Of a stretch of DNA of 64,000 nt, positions 24,580 to 40,148 are shown piece by piece. How positions within the stretch are numbered: the stretch's first letter is position 1; the number at the start of each line of letters is the position of its first letter. Source of the stretch: Guyanagaster necrorhizus. Its lineage: Eukaryota > Basidiomycota > Agaricomycetes > Agaricales > Physalacriaceae. The position numbers and the translations under genes were made by a program. The stretch spans positions 2,020,591 to 2,084,590 of the forward strand of contig NW_025064881.1 of assembly GCF_019112545.1 (NCBI RefSeq), read 5' to 3'. Under the pieces are notes generated by a model. It did not search any database, was not told where the DNA came from, and saw only the letters and a list, made by a program, of their open reading frames with translations.

Positions 24580-25950
24580 CGATTCATATCGAGCGCGATA
24601 TGCTCCATCAGAAGCTCTCATTCACTCATGAATATGCATGCGTACCTACCACCTGGACTCTCTGTATTCCTGATGATTGTCAAATCTGGGTTGTTGGACA
24701 GTTCGTCTGATGACAATACGATGCTACAAGCAGTCTTTTGGCTCTCAGGACTCTTATTCTTGGACTAAGGGGCGTCTCTAGAACAAAGAGAGGCAGGCTC
24801 GCGAACGAGGTGAGTGATCTGGACTTGAAGCAAACCACCGCTAATATTCCGCTCCTCATTCAGGTTCTCAATGTAATGGTTTTAGATAGTATAATCTTCA
24901 TAAGGACAACGTCGATATCCGCCTTAGACCGCAAAAATTCAATCGGTAGACTGCTAATCCCCTAGTGTATGGGCACAGCCCGGAGAGGCCTTTCAGTTCA
25001 TATGTTGCAGCGACGCTTTCGGTATTCTGGTTCCCTGACCTACGCGTCGTGCTTCTTGTGTACATTCTGTCCATCCGCTTGGGTTGGCTGTTAGCACTGA
25101 TAGGGTAAGAGCCATACGGTCGTACTGTATTGACATTCCAGCGTCCGGACCGTCGAGGCTCTCCAGCGGAGCTCCATCTCTAGGAGAATGCGGTCTATGC
25201 CGTCAAGACGGAAACTCGAGGGCAAAGGGATTAGCCATCGTCTTCGTTAACGGAAGTGTCGCCAGTCATGAAGAACAGGTGTACATTCAATGGAGTATAG
25301 TTGAGGCCAGGTGGTTATGAGAGAGAACGATGATGTGGTCATTTGTCTCTGCCGAAAGCTCTCTAACATCTAGGGAAGATGAAAATTGCCCTCTTTGCTC
25401 AATATCCGTAACAGAAACGACTCCTAGGCGCTGTGAACGTTCACGGCGGTGCCTGATCTGTACTTCGACTTCGCGACTGTGTGCTGGGCCGATCGCGATG
25501 TACCTTCTGACGCCCAGGGCAGAACTCTGAGCAAGATGCTTGCTGTCATTCTACCGCGGTTTTTGCCTAACACAACATGACAACGCGTTTCATGAACCCT
25601 CTACAGGAAATAGGACGTACACGAAGGAATGTCATTCTTCTTGGAAAGGCAAATCAACCGACACGCCAGTTGGGCAGAAGTGCCGCAGGTTTATATATGT
25701 ATGCTCACGGGGTCGTGATGGATAATTTACGGCGGCATCTCAGGATATTTTCGGATTGTTGACGTTGAATGAATGATGAGGCGTATGCAGCGAAAATGCC
25801 AATGGCTGAGCCAAGGCTTGGGCTTCAAGTGGTAATACAGTTTTACAGTCATCTCTTTTTTGCCGTGGTTATGCCGACTTTGACACTATTAATATCGTCT
25901 CGTCATAGGCCTGCTGGCGCGGTGTGGTTGATTTGTTGGTCTTGGAAGAG
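24580..25950. other. Gene-poor stretch
   Basis: Only short frames occur on either strand, with no splice partners, signal peptide, tRNA hallmarks or recognisable transposon motif. It may contain eroded sequence. The last part is the promoter of the secreted protein that starts at 26026. Confidence 0.35.
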
Positions 25951-25958
25951 TATAAAAG
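25951..25958 (+). promoter_or_regulatory. TATA box of the secreted dioxygenase-like gene
   Basis: TATAAAAG lies about 75 bases upstream of the ATG at 26026, a usual distance for fungal TATA-containing, regulated genes. This is a sequence match only. Confidence 0.5.
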
Positions 25959-26025
25959 AAGCTCATTCTGCCACACCACTCCCCAACTCAAGTCCCTGAA
26001 CAAATAATCTTTGAGTCACTAAAAC

Positions 26026-27169
26026 ATGCAGTTCACATATTTCATCTCCCTCGCTGTCCTCTCCTCCACTCTCTTGACTGGTCACTGTGCAGCGCTACCA
26101 ACATCGAGGGCGAGCGCTACTTCTAATGTTTGTAATCTTGTGGCCTAGGGGTTGTTTTTGCTTATGTTTTCTCTGGCAGGCTTGCGTTCTATCCCCCAAT
26201 ATCGTCAGCAGTAAGCATCCTTCACATAACGACACAAGCGCACTGACTAGTGAGTTCCAGCTAACTACGTTGCCAACCCCGTATGATATTCTTGCTCACC
26301 TTTCTAAACACAACCGCTAACATAAGTATTCAGCCCGTGGTTCAGGACGTTACTGATGGACAAGTGTATGCCTCTTCCTTAGAAATAGATGTTCTCGCTG
26401 ACCACGATCGGCAGTGGCGTCGCATTCACGCTCGATATCACCGTTATGGACGTGACTACTTGCGAGCCCTTCTCTAATGCGATGGTTGAACTCTGGTCTG
26501 GTGAATTGGCTCGCCCGAGCGCGCCTGATCCAGACTGACCGTCGACTTTTTGAAATTGCAGCTAACGCCACCGGATTCTACGGCGATTTCCTTCGCGGGG
26601 CTTACACTACGGCATGGAACGGCATTGCTGAATTCCAGGTGCGCCCCCCAAGGCCGCGATCACATTGGCACTCATGTATTCGTCGTGTAGACCATATTCC
26701 CTGGATATGCCTCAGATGGCGCCAATCACATGAATATTGCCGTCCACCAGACTTCGGACATCTCTTCGCCCATTATTCACACTGGAGAGCTGTTTTTTAC
26801 TGACCCTTGGACTAACATCATTGCCATGTCGACCCCTTACAACGAGAACACCAACGCTCGCATCATGGATGCTCAGGACCCGGACTATGTCATGGCTAAC
26901 AGCAATGGAAGCAATGCCATTATCAGGTGTGTGCCACCGACAGTGGTGTAGTTAGAGACGACTGATAGTCGTTATCCAGTGTGTTGTCCATCCAAGATGA
27001 CTGGCCCACAGGTGAAATGGTATTTTGGCAGTCATTTGTCCGTCCGCTGATTATCGACCCACAGGCATTATTGGAACAATCAGTAGGCTTTCCGCTCCGC
27101 TACTCCTGATTTTTGCATTGCTGACTGACCCCAGCCGTTGGGGTGGATCCATCGAACGTTGCTGTCTAA
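26026..27169 (+). CDS. Secreted intradiol dioxygenase-like protein
   Basis: Ten exons (26026-26127, 26180-26210, 26261-26280, 26334-26365, 26415-26500, 26562-26638, 26691-26926, 26980-27011, 27065-27082, 27135-27169) give 222 residues. A signal peptide (FISLAVLSSTLLTGHCAA) is followed by ACVLSPNIVSTNYVANP, then DVTDGQVGVAFTLDITVMD, TTCEPFSNAMVELWS, ATGFYGDFLRGAY and FPGYASDGANHMNIAVHQ, ending IIGTITVGVDPSN. This is the fold of extracellular catechol-type intradiol dioxygenases, which cleave aromatic rings between the hydroxyls. The Tyr of ATGFYG is kept. The H-x-H metal motif, however, reads H-M-N, and the second ligand Tyr appears shifted or lost, so activity is uncertain. Exons 3 and 9 are only 20 and 18 nt. 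Confidence 0.85.
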
Positions 27170-27581
27170 GTGTTTAAATGAATTTGTAAAAGTAATTGAA
27201 TTGAAATTAACGCGACGCGTACTCACATGGCAATGACGAATGGGATCGCCGAAAAGATGAGTCAGATTAGGTGACGTGAACAAAAAAAAGTGGTCTCATC
27301 TTGAATGCCCAATTGAGGAATGGCCGTGCGAAATACAAATTGAATAGAGCGCCGTTCTCGCCACTACTTTTCGAACGTCCATGAATCGTCATCCCACACC
27401 AAGTCGTGCCACTACCTGACCTTTTATACTCGCTTTTCCTTTTGTTTCCTTCCTTCAATCGCGACGACGTCCGACCTGTCTTTGACATCCCGAACTTCGG
27501 AGAGATAATGCTTGATTCTTTTCCTGTTTTCTTATCCTAGTCTATTGGTTCATTTATCTATTCGAACGAAACAACAACGAC
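27170..27581. other. Intergenic, nothing recognised
   Basis: About 410 bases between two plus-strand genes. It holds the terminator of the dioxygenase-like gene and the promoter of the second family A gene. The short minus-strand frames here have no support. Confidence 0.35.
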
Positions 27582-28813
27582 ATGCCTGTTACGACCACTT
27601 CACCATCTTCTCCGTCTTTTTTCGTTACCTTCGTCGCCGGTGCACTCAGCTCCATTGGTCTCGGAGTGGTACGTTTCTAATTCCTTTGCCATAAGTCAAT
27701 CAGCTTCTGACTCGGATATAGAGCGTAGTTGCTGTATGGTTTATATGGCTTATGCCCGATGCAAAGGCTGCCGTCCCCGAATTAACGAAAAAGACTTCGC
27801 GTAAAGCTCGCCGATGTTCAGCTCCCCCTGCTCTCTCTTCTTCTTCTTCACGTCGGCAAGCATCCATCCTTCGTTCCCGCAGCCGAGCAGCCCTCATCTT
27901 GGAGCCGTCTACTCCAGACAGTACTCCCACCCGACATGTGTCTTTCTTGGAATCTCAGATCAGGTCCGGAAACTCTAGACGGTTTTCGGCCCCCGCTGGG
28001 GAAGTAAAGCGCGAATCCGACGAGAATTTACCATCCCAATGTGACTCTAGTCCTCGGTCATCCTCATCGACACTCGTTTCCACCCAGATTCTCATTAAAC
28101 CTATGTTGGCGCTCTCCCCTAGCGTTGCAGAAAACGGAGACGGTTCAGCAGAATCCGATTCCTCTCGCCGATCTTCCCTTCGCTTGCCAAAGATGAGGAA
28201 TCCTTTCAGAAGCAAGAAACGAACTAGTGAAGAACGAACGTCACTTAGTAGGTCCACCCATCTGCCTTGCTCGATCATTCTGCTGATTTGCGACACTCTA
28301 GATTTGATTGAATGTCCTAAACCTACTCGGGTATCCAACCTGTCTACTTCATGGCAGCGTTGCCGACAACAATCTGTCTCAAACGTCGTTACTGCCTCTC
28401 CACCGACCGAATCGGCTGCACGCCCTCCATTTCGCCGCTTCTCAGGTACGCGTGTAGTATCGAAGCCGGCGGGCTCATCACCCACAGCAAATTCATATTT
28501 TTCTTTTAAACCATCCCGGAAATCATCAAATCCCACACCAGCACCACGCACTCAACCTTATCAGTATCCCTATTTCGCTACCCCTCCTACGGGCGCTAAG
28601 ATATATATCAAAGCGCTACCGCAGTCTGAAGGCGGTAGCACCAGTAGTTCAAGCAGTGTTGACTCCGCCGCAATTGCGACGCCGGAGTCCACCCGGAGTA
28701 TTGAACGCAAAGAGGTCAATGCGCAGGCACAAGCCTCCCTTGGCCACGAGAGACGCCCTACTCCTAAACGTAGAACGGCGAGCGAGAGCTGGACAAAGGA
28801 CGCGCCCCCGTAG
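27582..28813 (+). CDS. Membrane-anchored disordered protein, family A member 2
   Basis: Three exons (27582-27668, 27722-28247, 28302-28813) give 374 residues. The N-terminus carries a hydrophobic segment (FFVTFVAGALSSIGLGV) that continues after a phase-0 intron as SVVAVWFIWLMP. A basic, Ser/Pro/Arg-rich disordered body follows, and the motif PRTQPYQYPYFATPP sits at 28544-28588. The second intron is 54 nt and in frame. I call it spliced because it has a CTGAT branch site and removes an out-of-place hydrophobic stretch. Gene order and sequence make it a paralog of 1096-2098, sharing the intron position. Repeated Arg-rich Ser clusters (SSSSRRQ, SRRSSLR) could be phosphorylation sites. Function is unknown. 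Confidence 0.68.
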
Positions 28814-29691
28814 CAAAGGTTTTAAAATTACGAATGTATTATTTTATAATTTTGTGCGTTTCATCTCTTTCACTTTTTCTGTGTGGGCGATGAAACAAAC
28901 ATCAGATTCAGGGCATATCAAGGGTTGAACGCGGATAGAACAGTAACGATTTATAATGCAACAGTGTATTTCATAGTCACGCATGGCATCTTACATACCA
29001 AATAAATAGTTATACCAGTGAGATCTCCAATGATCCTCGATCTTTTAGTGATCTTCCGCAGCTAAGATCGTCTCGGATAAATCACGGTCAGCGTGGGTGC
29101 GGTTATTCTATTCCCGAGTCAGATGAATGCCGACACGGAGGCTCCTTTTTAAACCGGTTATCTGAGACCTACTCAACGAGAGTGAATATTTACTGAAGAT
29201 GTCTGCTCACTGTCGGTTCCCCACCATGTCCGTAGGCAGCGATACCTTTGTTAGAATTGCCCATCCAGCTCTACAGCTTCAATCGCCCTCCACTGTATCC
29301 CTTCCTGGTACCGCAAAACCGTCTTCATCACCCAATACTTCGCATGTATGCTCCCGTCCGCGAACCACCTCTCCCTTTATCGAGTGGGATCTAGGGTCTT
29401 TGAATACCATTGGGTGGAGAAACCAAAGTAATGCGGCGGTCATGCTGATCGCTGCACATCTTCAGCCCCGCGCGCGCTGATGTATTTTTATCTTATTTTG
29501 GGTTTTATGAAGGTGAGTAACACTGACCATCTCGCTTCCATTTATTGACATATGCTTCTCAGAAAACACGCAACCCTCATTTTTGTTGCACAAGTCTCTA
29601 TAACCTGTGTCTCAGCCTGCGCCTACACATGTACAATATATACTCCCAATTGGAGAAACATGTATAATATCACATCTAGACATCACCTTCT
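28814..29691. other. Convergent intergenic region
   Basis: Nearly 900 bases between convergent genes. A 93-codon Ser/Pro-rich frame at 29199-29480 begins with a good ATG but has no homology, splice partner or matching gene context, so I do not call it a gene. Confidence 0.35.
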
Positions 29692-32600
29692 TCACTCACT
29701 CAGACCATCATGAGCTAGCAACGCAAGCATTGCCTCAATGACAGGATTATTAGGTCCTTGTCCTACAATCATACTTTCCTCGATGCTACACAGCAACTGG
29801 GCGTCAAGGAGACGGCTATGATTGTTGTCAGCGTCGTGATAACTTGAAATTAAAGTAACTTACCGTAAGTGATTAACAAGTATGCCTATTCGTGGCCATC
29901 CTTTGAGCTTCACTACGCCTTCATTTCCATCGATGCTTATTCCTCCTGCAATTTGGTTAACTGACACCGTTCCGCCGAACAGAAGCATTGCATATAATGG
30001 GACCTGAAATTTTGGTCAGTGTTCAGCAGTTTCCAAGAAGCCCTATAGTACCTCTGTCGCGTCCCTCAGAAAGACTTTGCTTGTCTTGACCTTAGTAAAG
30101 AATACTACATATTGCGACCTCCACGCCGAAAAATCGAAAAGAACACTGGCAGGGTGTAAAAACACCCTTTCGTTCCTGAGATCGTAGATTTTAAACTCCT
30201 TGGCCTTGTTTTCTCTCTGAACCGTTCCACCTTGGACCCTGTCATATTTCCTTGCCGACAGAGGCAAATCGACATGAGCGACTCTGGGCCACAGGCCGCC
30301 TAGGATGACCGCTTTGAGGAGGTTTGTATTTTCGCTGTTAATATTGATGGACGACGACGACGATTTGGAGTGTAGAGGGATGAAACCAATGGATATAAGG
30401 CAAGAAAGAAAATCGTTTCGGAGGTTAGAAATTTCGCGGATAGTGCTCGCTAATAAAAAATTCTGAAGGATGGATGTTAGACACGGTTGAATAGGAGAGC
30501 AACTCAACACATGGTTACACACTGCTTCGCAAAATCGACGAATTTCGCCTGACGATCTTCCTTCAGCTTGCAGCCGCATACACTCGTCATAGGCTCTGAG
30601 ATCTGTCAGAAGATCACTATTTCCTTCACAAAAACGCGCCCGGGCCCTGACACCACAGTTAGCTACGCTAAGTTTTTATGCATTTACTTCTCCAAAACCT
30701 ACCGCGAGGCTTCTTTGCGTTTTTCTAGCGGACTAACAAACAGTGGTTTTGATGATAGACATGCCACGATGGTGAGTACCGGCCCAAGGCACCGAAAGAT
30801 CGTGCCGAGAACAAGCATCTAGATGACTACGTCAGGAAAAGAATTTCGCAAGAGAACAGACAAAAGAGTACTTTGGCTAATCGCAAATCTACTGGAAGTA
30901 GCGACTAAAACGTGTCAGCAAAGACCAAGACAGAGACAGATAAACGCACAAGATGCCGTCCTAGCGCTGTCAGTCTGCCTTGCCCGTCCATCGCCCCTAG
31001 GTTTTCCAATGTCGCCCAAGCTGTATCCATTGAACTGACGTCAGGAGGGGAGATGGCCTTTCTTAGGAAATGCTTCAGAAAAATGATATGAGTGTCCCAT
31101 ACTTAATGGACAGGGAAAAATACTTACTCTGACATCTTCGTCCTCCCTTGTTACTTTGACGGCAAGTAAAATATTTTCGAGTGGAACACGCAATATTTCT
31201 GGTACAACGAACTTGCCCATTTTCGATTCCTGTTTCCTGGTGTATAGTTTGTAGCATGTGCCTGGCTGGGTTCGACCTGCGCGACCCCGACGCTGTCTTG
31301 CCTCTGCCAAGGTAACCCATGTCTCCACCAAATGAGAAATACCTGAATCCCCGTCGTACTGAGTCTGCTTGACCTTGCCAGAGTCCACAACGCATATCAC
31401 GTCATCGATAGTGATAGAGGTCTGCGGTAGGAAACGTTGTTCAGTAGGTCTAAACAGTACACTGCTCGGGGACGACTGACTTCCGCGACATTAGTAGCAG
31501 CTATGATTTTCCACTTGGTGGTCTTCATGAATACGCGCCGTTGTTCCTCGCTTGACAGATTTGCGTGGAGGGGCAAAATGTCCGCGGGAACACTCGACGG
31601 CAATACGCCTTTTACCATGTCCATACACTGTCGAATTTCTTGCACACCCGGAAGGAAAATGAGAATCCCCCCACGAGTCTTTGATATGGTGACAATGTGT
31701 TTGACTACTGCCGCAAGCATCTGTAGATTGCGAGTAAGCGAAGAATGCTTCTTCTCGACAATAGCTAACCTTATAATCGATGACGTTCGCCCGCGTGACA
31801 TTTTGTAGGGCAGTAATGCACTCGTCACTCAATCCGATGGATACGTACCCAGCACGGAAAGCTTCCCGTTCTTCTCGACACTCCTTTTGCGCTGGCTTGA
31901 CAGCTGACGGGCGATAGTCTATCAACGAAATAACGTCCTCCAAGTACCTGTGGATCATTGCATTAAGACGAAGAATTCTAGATATAGATAACCACCCACA
32001 GATCGGTTACTGGGTGTGTGAACCCGGGGATGGTTATTAGGGGGGCACCATCGAAGTAGCTGATAAACGTCTCATGATTGATAGTGGCAGACATGAGAAC
32101 GACCTTGAGGGTCTTATTTTCCGTCAAAAGCTCCTTCAATTCGAGAAGCAAGAAGTCGCCGTCGACCGATCGTTCGTGTACCTGATTGTCATATTTCAGT
32201 ACGAGAGAAAAAAAGGAAGTAATTCCATTGTACCTCGTCAACAATGATATGCGAAACGTCTTTCAGCTTGTCGCCGGAGCTGAGGCGTCGAAGAACCACA
32301 CCCGTGGTGCAGAACAAGAGCTTGGTCTCTTGTGTTCTGGTGCTTTCGCCACGGATAGCATATCCTACTGAACCGTCGTCAAGGCGCTCATTAGATACAC
32401 GAGATGCTACACCGATCGCAGATATACGTCTAGGTTGGGTAATGACAATAGACGCTGTCTTTCCCCGATTAGAGTCGATGAGAGAATCCAAAACGAACTG
32501 TGGCACTTTTCAAAAGTCAGCTTCTAGCTACTGACCATCCATTCTTAACTTACATTGCGTAGTCTTTCCACAGCCTTGTGTATAGCTAATCAGAGGAAGT

Positions 32601-34636
32601 TAAGAAAGCGACAGTTGTACCAACCTGTTTCTCCTACTACGAGGACGACACGATTATCTTCCAACTCTTTGAGGAAGTCATGCTTAGAAGCAAAAGCTGG
32701 CAACTTTTGTCTAATAGCCATGATATCCTCATATTGTGCTTTCTTTGTCTTCCGCAGGCCTTCATATTCCTCTTTGATTTTCTGAGCAGTCCTCCGGTCC
32801 TGAGAGTTATGATTGCCTCTTCTTCGACCAGTAACCTGTCCGATAGGAACATCCTCTAGCTCTAGATGCGATGCAACTTCTGAACGCCGCGAGAAGTGCT
32901 GGAAAACTGTAGATATACTGGGTGGTCCGTTGGTTTCTATCTTTGCCCATTCTTCATCCAGAATTGCTAATGCTGTTACGCAGAAGCCTCCGCCAGCATC
33001 TACCAGCTCGCCCGAACATAAGAGTAGGGATAACATATGAAGGCGAACATACGCGGGGACTTTGGAGGATGTCAGATACATCGGCATATAATCTACAAAA
33101 GAAATGGGTTGTCGTCGATTAGCCTAAACATAGCAAATACCTTGACGAGGAAACTCTTTAGCAGAGTATAGAATGTGCAACTGAATTGGTGCAGTAAAGA
33201 GAGGTAGGACGAGCTGGTGATCGTCAACATGGCCACCGAGATCCTCTACGTCTTGCAGGTCGATCTCGTAAGGTAATAATGCCTTGTTCTCATCGAATAG
33301 GCTCGTAATATCTTCACCAATAAGCCTCTGGCCCAAAGCAGCAACAAGAAGATCCCAAGAATTCATCAACCTCGAATCCGATAGACATTCCTGAACGACG
33401 TGAACAGGCCAACCAGCCTCTTTGGTCGCCTTATCTGCGACCCACCGCGTTTTCAGATCATCAGTTCCAACATGTACTGAAGTAATAAAAGAGTTGGAGG
33501 AATTGACTTCCGGTAGGAAACGTTCAGGAAGATCACACTCTGGTACATGGAGAACCAGATACTCGATGCATGCTTCTAGGAAACCTTGAGATGCAAGGAG
33601 AGTCGTTGAAATGGCAGACGGCTCTGAGACAAAATCAACCGCCTTCCCGGCTTGGATAGGCGTGAAACCCAAATGTTGTAACTTCTGACTTGTCGTCTTC
33701 ATTTCTTCTTCCGGTATGTCCTTGGGAACTGCAGCGTGAGCACTTTTAGGGAGTGAGGCCCAACCCTGTCAGTTATTGAGCAAGCGTTCTCGTAAAAAAA
33801 AAAAAAACAAGGCGGCAGACCTGCTTGACAGCATCCTCAACCTGATCGCGTAGCTCATTAGACATCTTGACTTCAGGCCAGTTTTGGAAACCAGAAGACG
33901 CCTCAGATTTGTGCGAGTCTGATTTAGCTTCAGGTTCAGCGCGTTTTTCTGCTGCCTTTGCTTGTCGCCAATCTACCATTTTACGAGCGGTAAACGGATC
34001 AGCATCATACATCCATTTAAGATGTTCTGGTGCGTTTTTATGCTCTGCCGCAAGTTGAGTCCAATACGACCGTGGTCCTACGGGCAATACCCTGTTGAGC
34101 TGAATATCATTGCAAAACTGCCGAAACAGATTCATAAAGAGAAAATGCATCGATTAAGCCGTAGACGAACACGGTACAAGGCATATGTGGCACCCCAATG
34201 TCGAGCTTCCAGGGCGCTTGGCATCACGTACGGGGGATGTGGAGTTAGGCGAACAGACTCTTTCTCGGAGCTCTTCTTGTTTATTCGATTCAAGATGACA
34301 GTAAATGCCCAGTCGGCGCCTGTCTGACGCTGTTAAAAAAGGTACGTCAGCGATCCGAGAACTGCAGCGCCAGGGGGAACAAATCTTACCGTTTCGACAA
34401 TAGGCTTCTCCCATCCATTCTTTTGGCACCTGCATTTTTTTTGTGTTTTGCATACCAATAATTTTCAGGCAAGTGATTGCAGAGGGAGTTTACCTTTCGT
34501 GTAGCAAACTCAAAGGATACTTCGACCCTGGAGGAAACAGAGACTTCTCTCGGTCTGTCGAGTCGCTTGGTTTATCTGAGGGTTTAGAAGAGTTTCCCGC
34601 ATTTCCTGACTTTACGATCCCTTTACGGGGAGCCAT
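29692..34636 (-). CDS. DEVH-box RNA helicase, YLR419W/DHX57-DHX29 type
   Basis: Eighteen exons on the minus strand give 1349 residues. The N-terminal part has SLLHERCQKNGWEKPIVET and SALEARHWGATYALYRFCND, typical of this helicase subgroup. A UBA-like segment (LQHLGFTPIQAGKAVDFV) and an RWD-like region follow. The motor has motif I GETGCGKTTQ, Ia [45 protein letters not shown] and VI QRRGRAGRTQPG, then the helicase-associated and OB-fold domains to the stop at 29692. Motif II reads DEVH rather than DEAH. The subgroup is linked to ribosomes and translation initiation; that role here is by analogy. Exon 7 (32574-32554) is 21 nt and encodes the P-loop lysine. Exons are regularly short, with 48-60 nt introns, and the gene is divergent from Prp22. 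Confidence 0.92.
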
Positions 34637-34945
34637 AAGAATGTGAGAATGCAAGGAAAGATGGTGGTAGGCGAAATGCACAGCCACTACGACATTTAGA
34701 AGACAAAAAAAGGTGAGTCATCGACGATGCTAAAGTATATCCTCATGTTTTCTTCCGTTCAAAAGTAGATTTTCATCATTCAATAGTTAAAACACAAGTA
34801 CATGATACAGTTGTCTAATGAGCAGTAAATTATACAGGCGAAAACTTGTGCGAAACCACAGGACAACTGAAACAAAGCGATTGAGGCAGGCTGCAGGACC
34901 GAGAAAGGCAGAGCCAGATTTTTAGAAAGGCTAAACGATGGGTTC
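34637..34945. other. Intergenic, nothing recognised
   Basis: Upstream flank of the helicase gene, reading away from it. AT-rich with no supported frame. Confidence 0.3.
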
Positions 34946-35461
34946 CTAGTAGTAGAAGTAGTCCATCAGTATTTGAGTGTCTGCAGAGGTCGTGTCCATT
35001 AGAATTGGCATCGTTCTTGCTTTCTTTCTTGGAATATCTCGAGCCTGAAAGAAAATTAGCATCTACGATGGCACATAAGTTGTGATATGCATGCATTCAG
35101 GTCCACAATACCGGCTCCTTCCTTTCCTCTTAGTTGTTTTTACCTGGAAAGGACCTGGTGATGAGTATATGAATAAATCCACAAGCGACTGACGTACGGG
35201 GTCCTGCAACTTAGATAGCACCTTCTGCAGTACTGACCCAGGTCTATCCAGCTTTCGGTAACAGCGATAATAATTTCGCCAATTGGGCTTGCTTCTTCTC
35301 CAGATTCTTGGCGGTGACCTTCACCTTGAAGGCATCCTACTGTTAGAACCTGAGCGCATAAACAACAATTCGCGTACAGGGTGCAGATCTTTAGCCTCTG
35401 CATCAGCGATTTTCTTGTTTTCATCTAAGGACAATGGACAAGGGCGCGTCGGCAGGCATGG
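34946..35461 (-). CDS. Possible small coiled-coil protein, exon structure unresolved
   Basis: Several protein-like pieces lie on the minus strand between the two helicase genes. One begins ENKKIADAEAKDLHP and can splice over 41 nt into DAFKVKVTAKNLEKK, continuing QAQLAKLLSLLPKAG to a stop. Another frame reads SVLQKVLSKLQDPVRQSL and splices into ARDIPRKKARTMPILMDTTS, ending DTQILMDYFYY at 34946. An ATG (MPADAPLSIV) lies at about 35461. I could not connect these into one model, and a spliced 73-nt segment or two isoforms are possible. The composition suggests a small coiled-coil subunit of some complex. No family was recognised. Confidence 0.35.
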
Positions 35462-35543
35462 CGGTCACGGAACAAAAGAGAAAAGAAATGGGCCATTTTC
35501 GGCGCTTACATAACACATCGGCTCTTAACTTCCTACCATCTGC

Positions 35544-39279
<3,736 letters not shown>

Positions 39280-39548
39280 TACGCTTTTTGTATTCCGTTG
39301 TATACTATGTAATAAATTATGATTAGAATTGAGGTGAGCATAACTAGAAGCATTCTAAACAGAGGGTCGGAAAATGAGGGAACTTAAGATACAATCGACG
39401 ATATGGGATATGATACACTGCTATATTTCGAGAGGTCGGTGGGGTCCATGCCCATGGGCATTGAGTAAAATGATACAAGGCAAACTGGGGGTAATGATAA
39501 GAAGCCGTCATGACTCATGATCAATCCAATAGCACTTACCATAGTAAA

Positions 39549-40148
39549 CTAACCAACAAATCTTAGCGCATCCGCACTAATATAGTACTTTCCAACTTCT
39601 CCTGCTTTCGTAGATGCAGCTGTAGCGTCTGGAACCAGCAGAAACGTCTGGGAAAAGACGCGACCATGACCATCTATCGTCTTTGAGCCAGTAGTGTGTG
39701 GGTTGCCAGCCGGACCACGTCCATGAGTGACATTTCCCGACACTGTAATGAGAAGCGATGGTGGTGATGTACCTGTAACAATTTTGATTGTTAGATGCCA
39801 TACTTTTCCAAGACATCGAAGTGAAGCCTACCAGGTATGGGATGACAGTCAAATGATTGCATCTCATGCTTCGTTGGAGGCATTCTTGTAATGAGCTCCT
39901 TCAGACCGTCTATCCCTTGCTTCGTCGTTCCATTCCAGGACAAAGACGAGGAAGACCGGTAGAAACTGGGTAGATCCGCCACCCGAGTGGAGGAATCATA
40001 AGTGTTGTAATAGATGCGAGTGAAGCTATCTGCTGCACGTGTAGCGATAGAGATACTGAAGAGAAGTAGAATTGAGCCAAAAGAGAGCATGGGAATGATG
40101 AAGGACGCACTCGTCGCGGGTGAAGGGAGTTCGAGGGGTGGCGGTCAT
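39549..40148 (-). CDS. NTF2-related mRNA export factor (Nxt1/p15 type)
   Basis: Three exons on the minus strand (40148-40111, 40055-39832, 39772-39549) give 161 residues. The first splice joins MTATPRTPFTRDD to ISIATRAADSFTRIYYNTYD, giving an NTF2-fold start without a hydrophobic leader. Later segments DLPSFYRSSSSLSWNG, MQSFDCHPIPG, SLLITVSGNVTH and GRVFSQTFLLVPD match Nxt1, the small partner of the Mex67/TAP export receptor. An internal ATG in the first intron would give a hydrophobic start that does not fit the family. The gene is divergent from the Isc1 gene. Confidence 0.87.

Noticed and set aside
29199..29480. 93-codon plus-strand frame beginning MSAHCRF
   Set aside because: No homology, no splice partner and no promoter signal that I can see. 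It lies in a convergent 3' region.
30823..31038. Plus-strand frame within the helicase locus
   Set aside because: It is antisense to conserved helicase exons and introns and has no family resemblance.
39791..40090. Hydrophobic start MLSFGSILLLFSIS for the Nxt1-type gene
   Set aside because: The family is soluble. Splicing from the ATG at 40148 gives a better N-terminus and uses this segment as intron.
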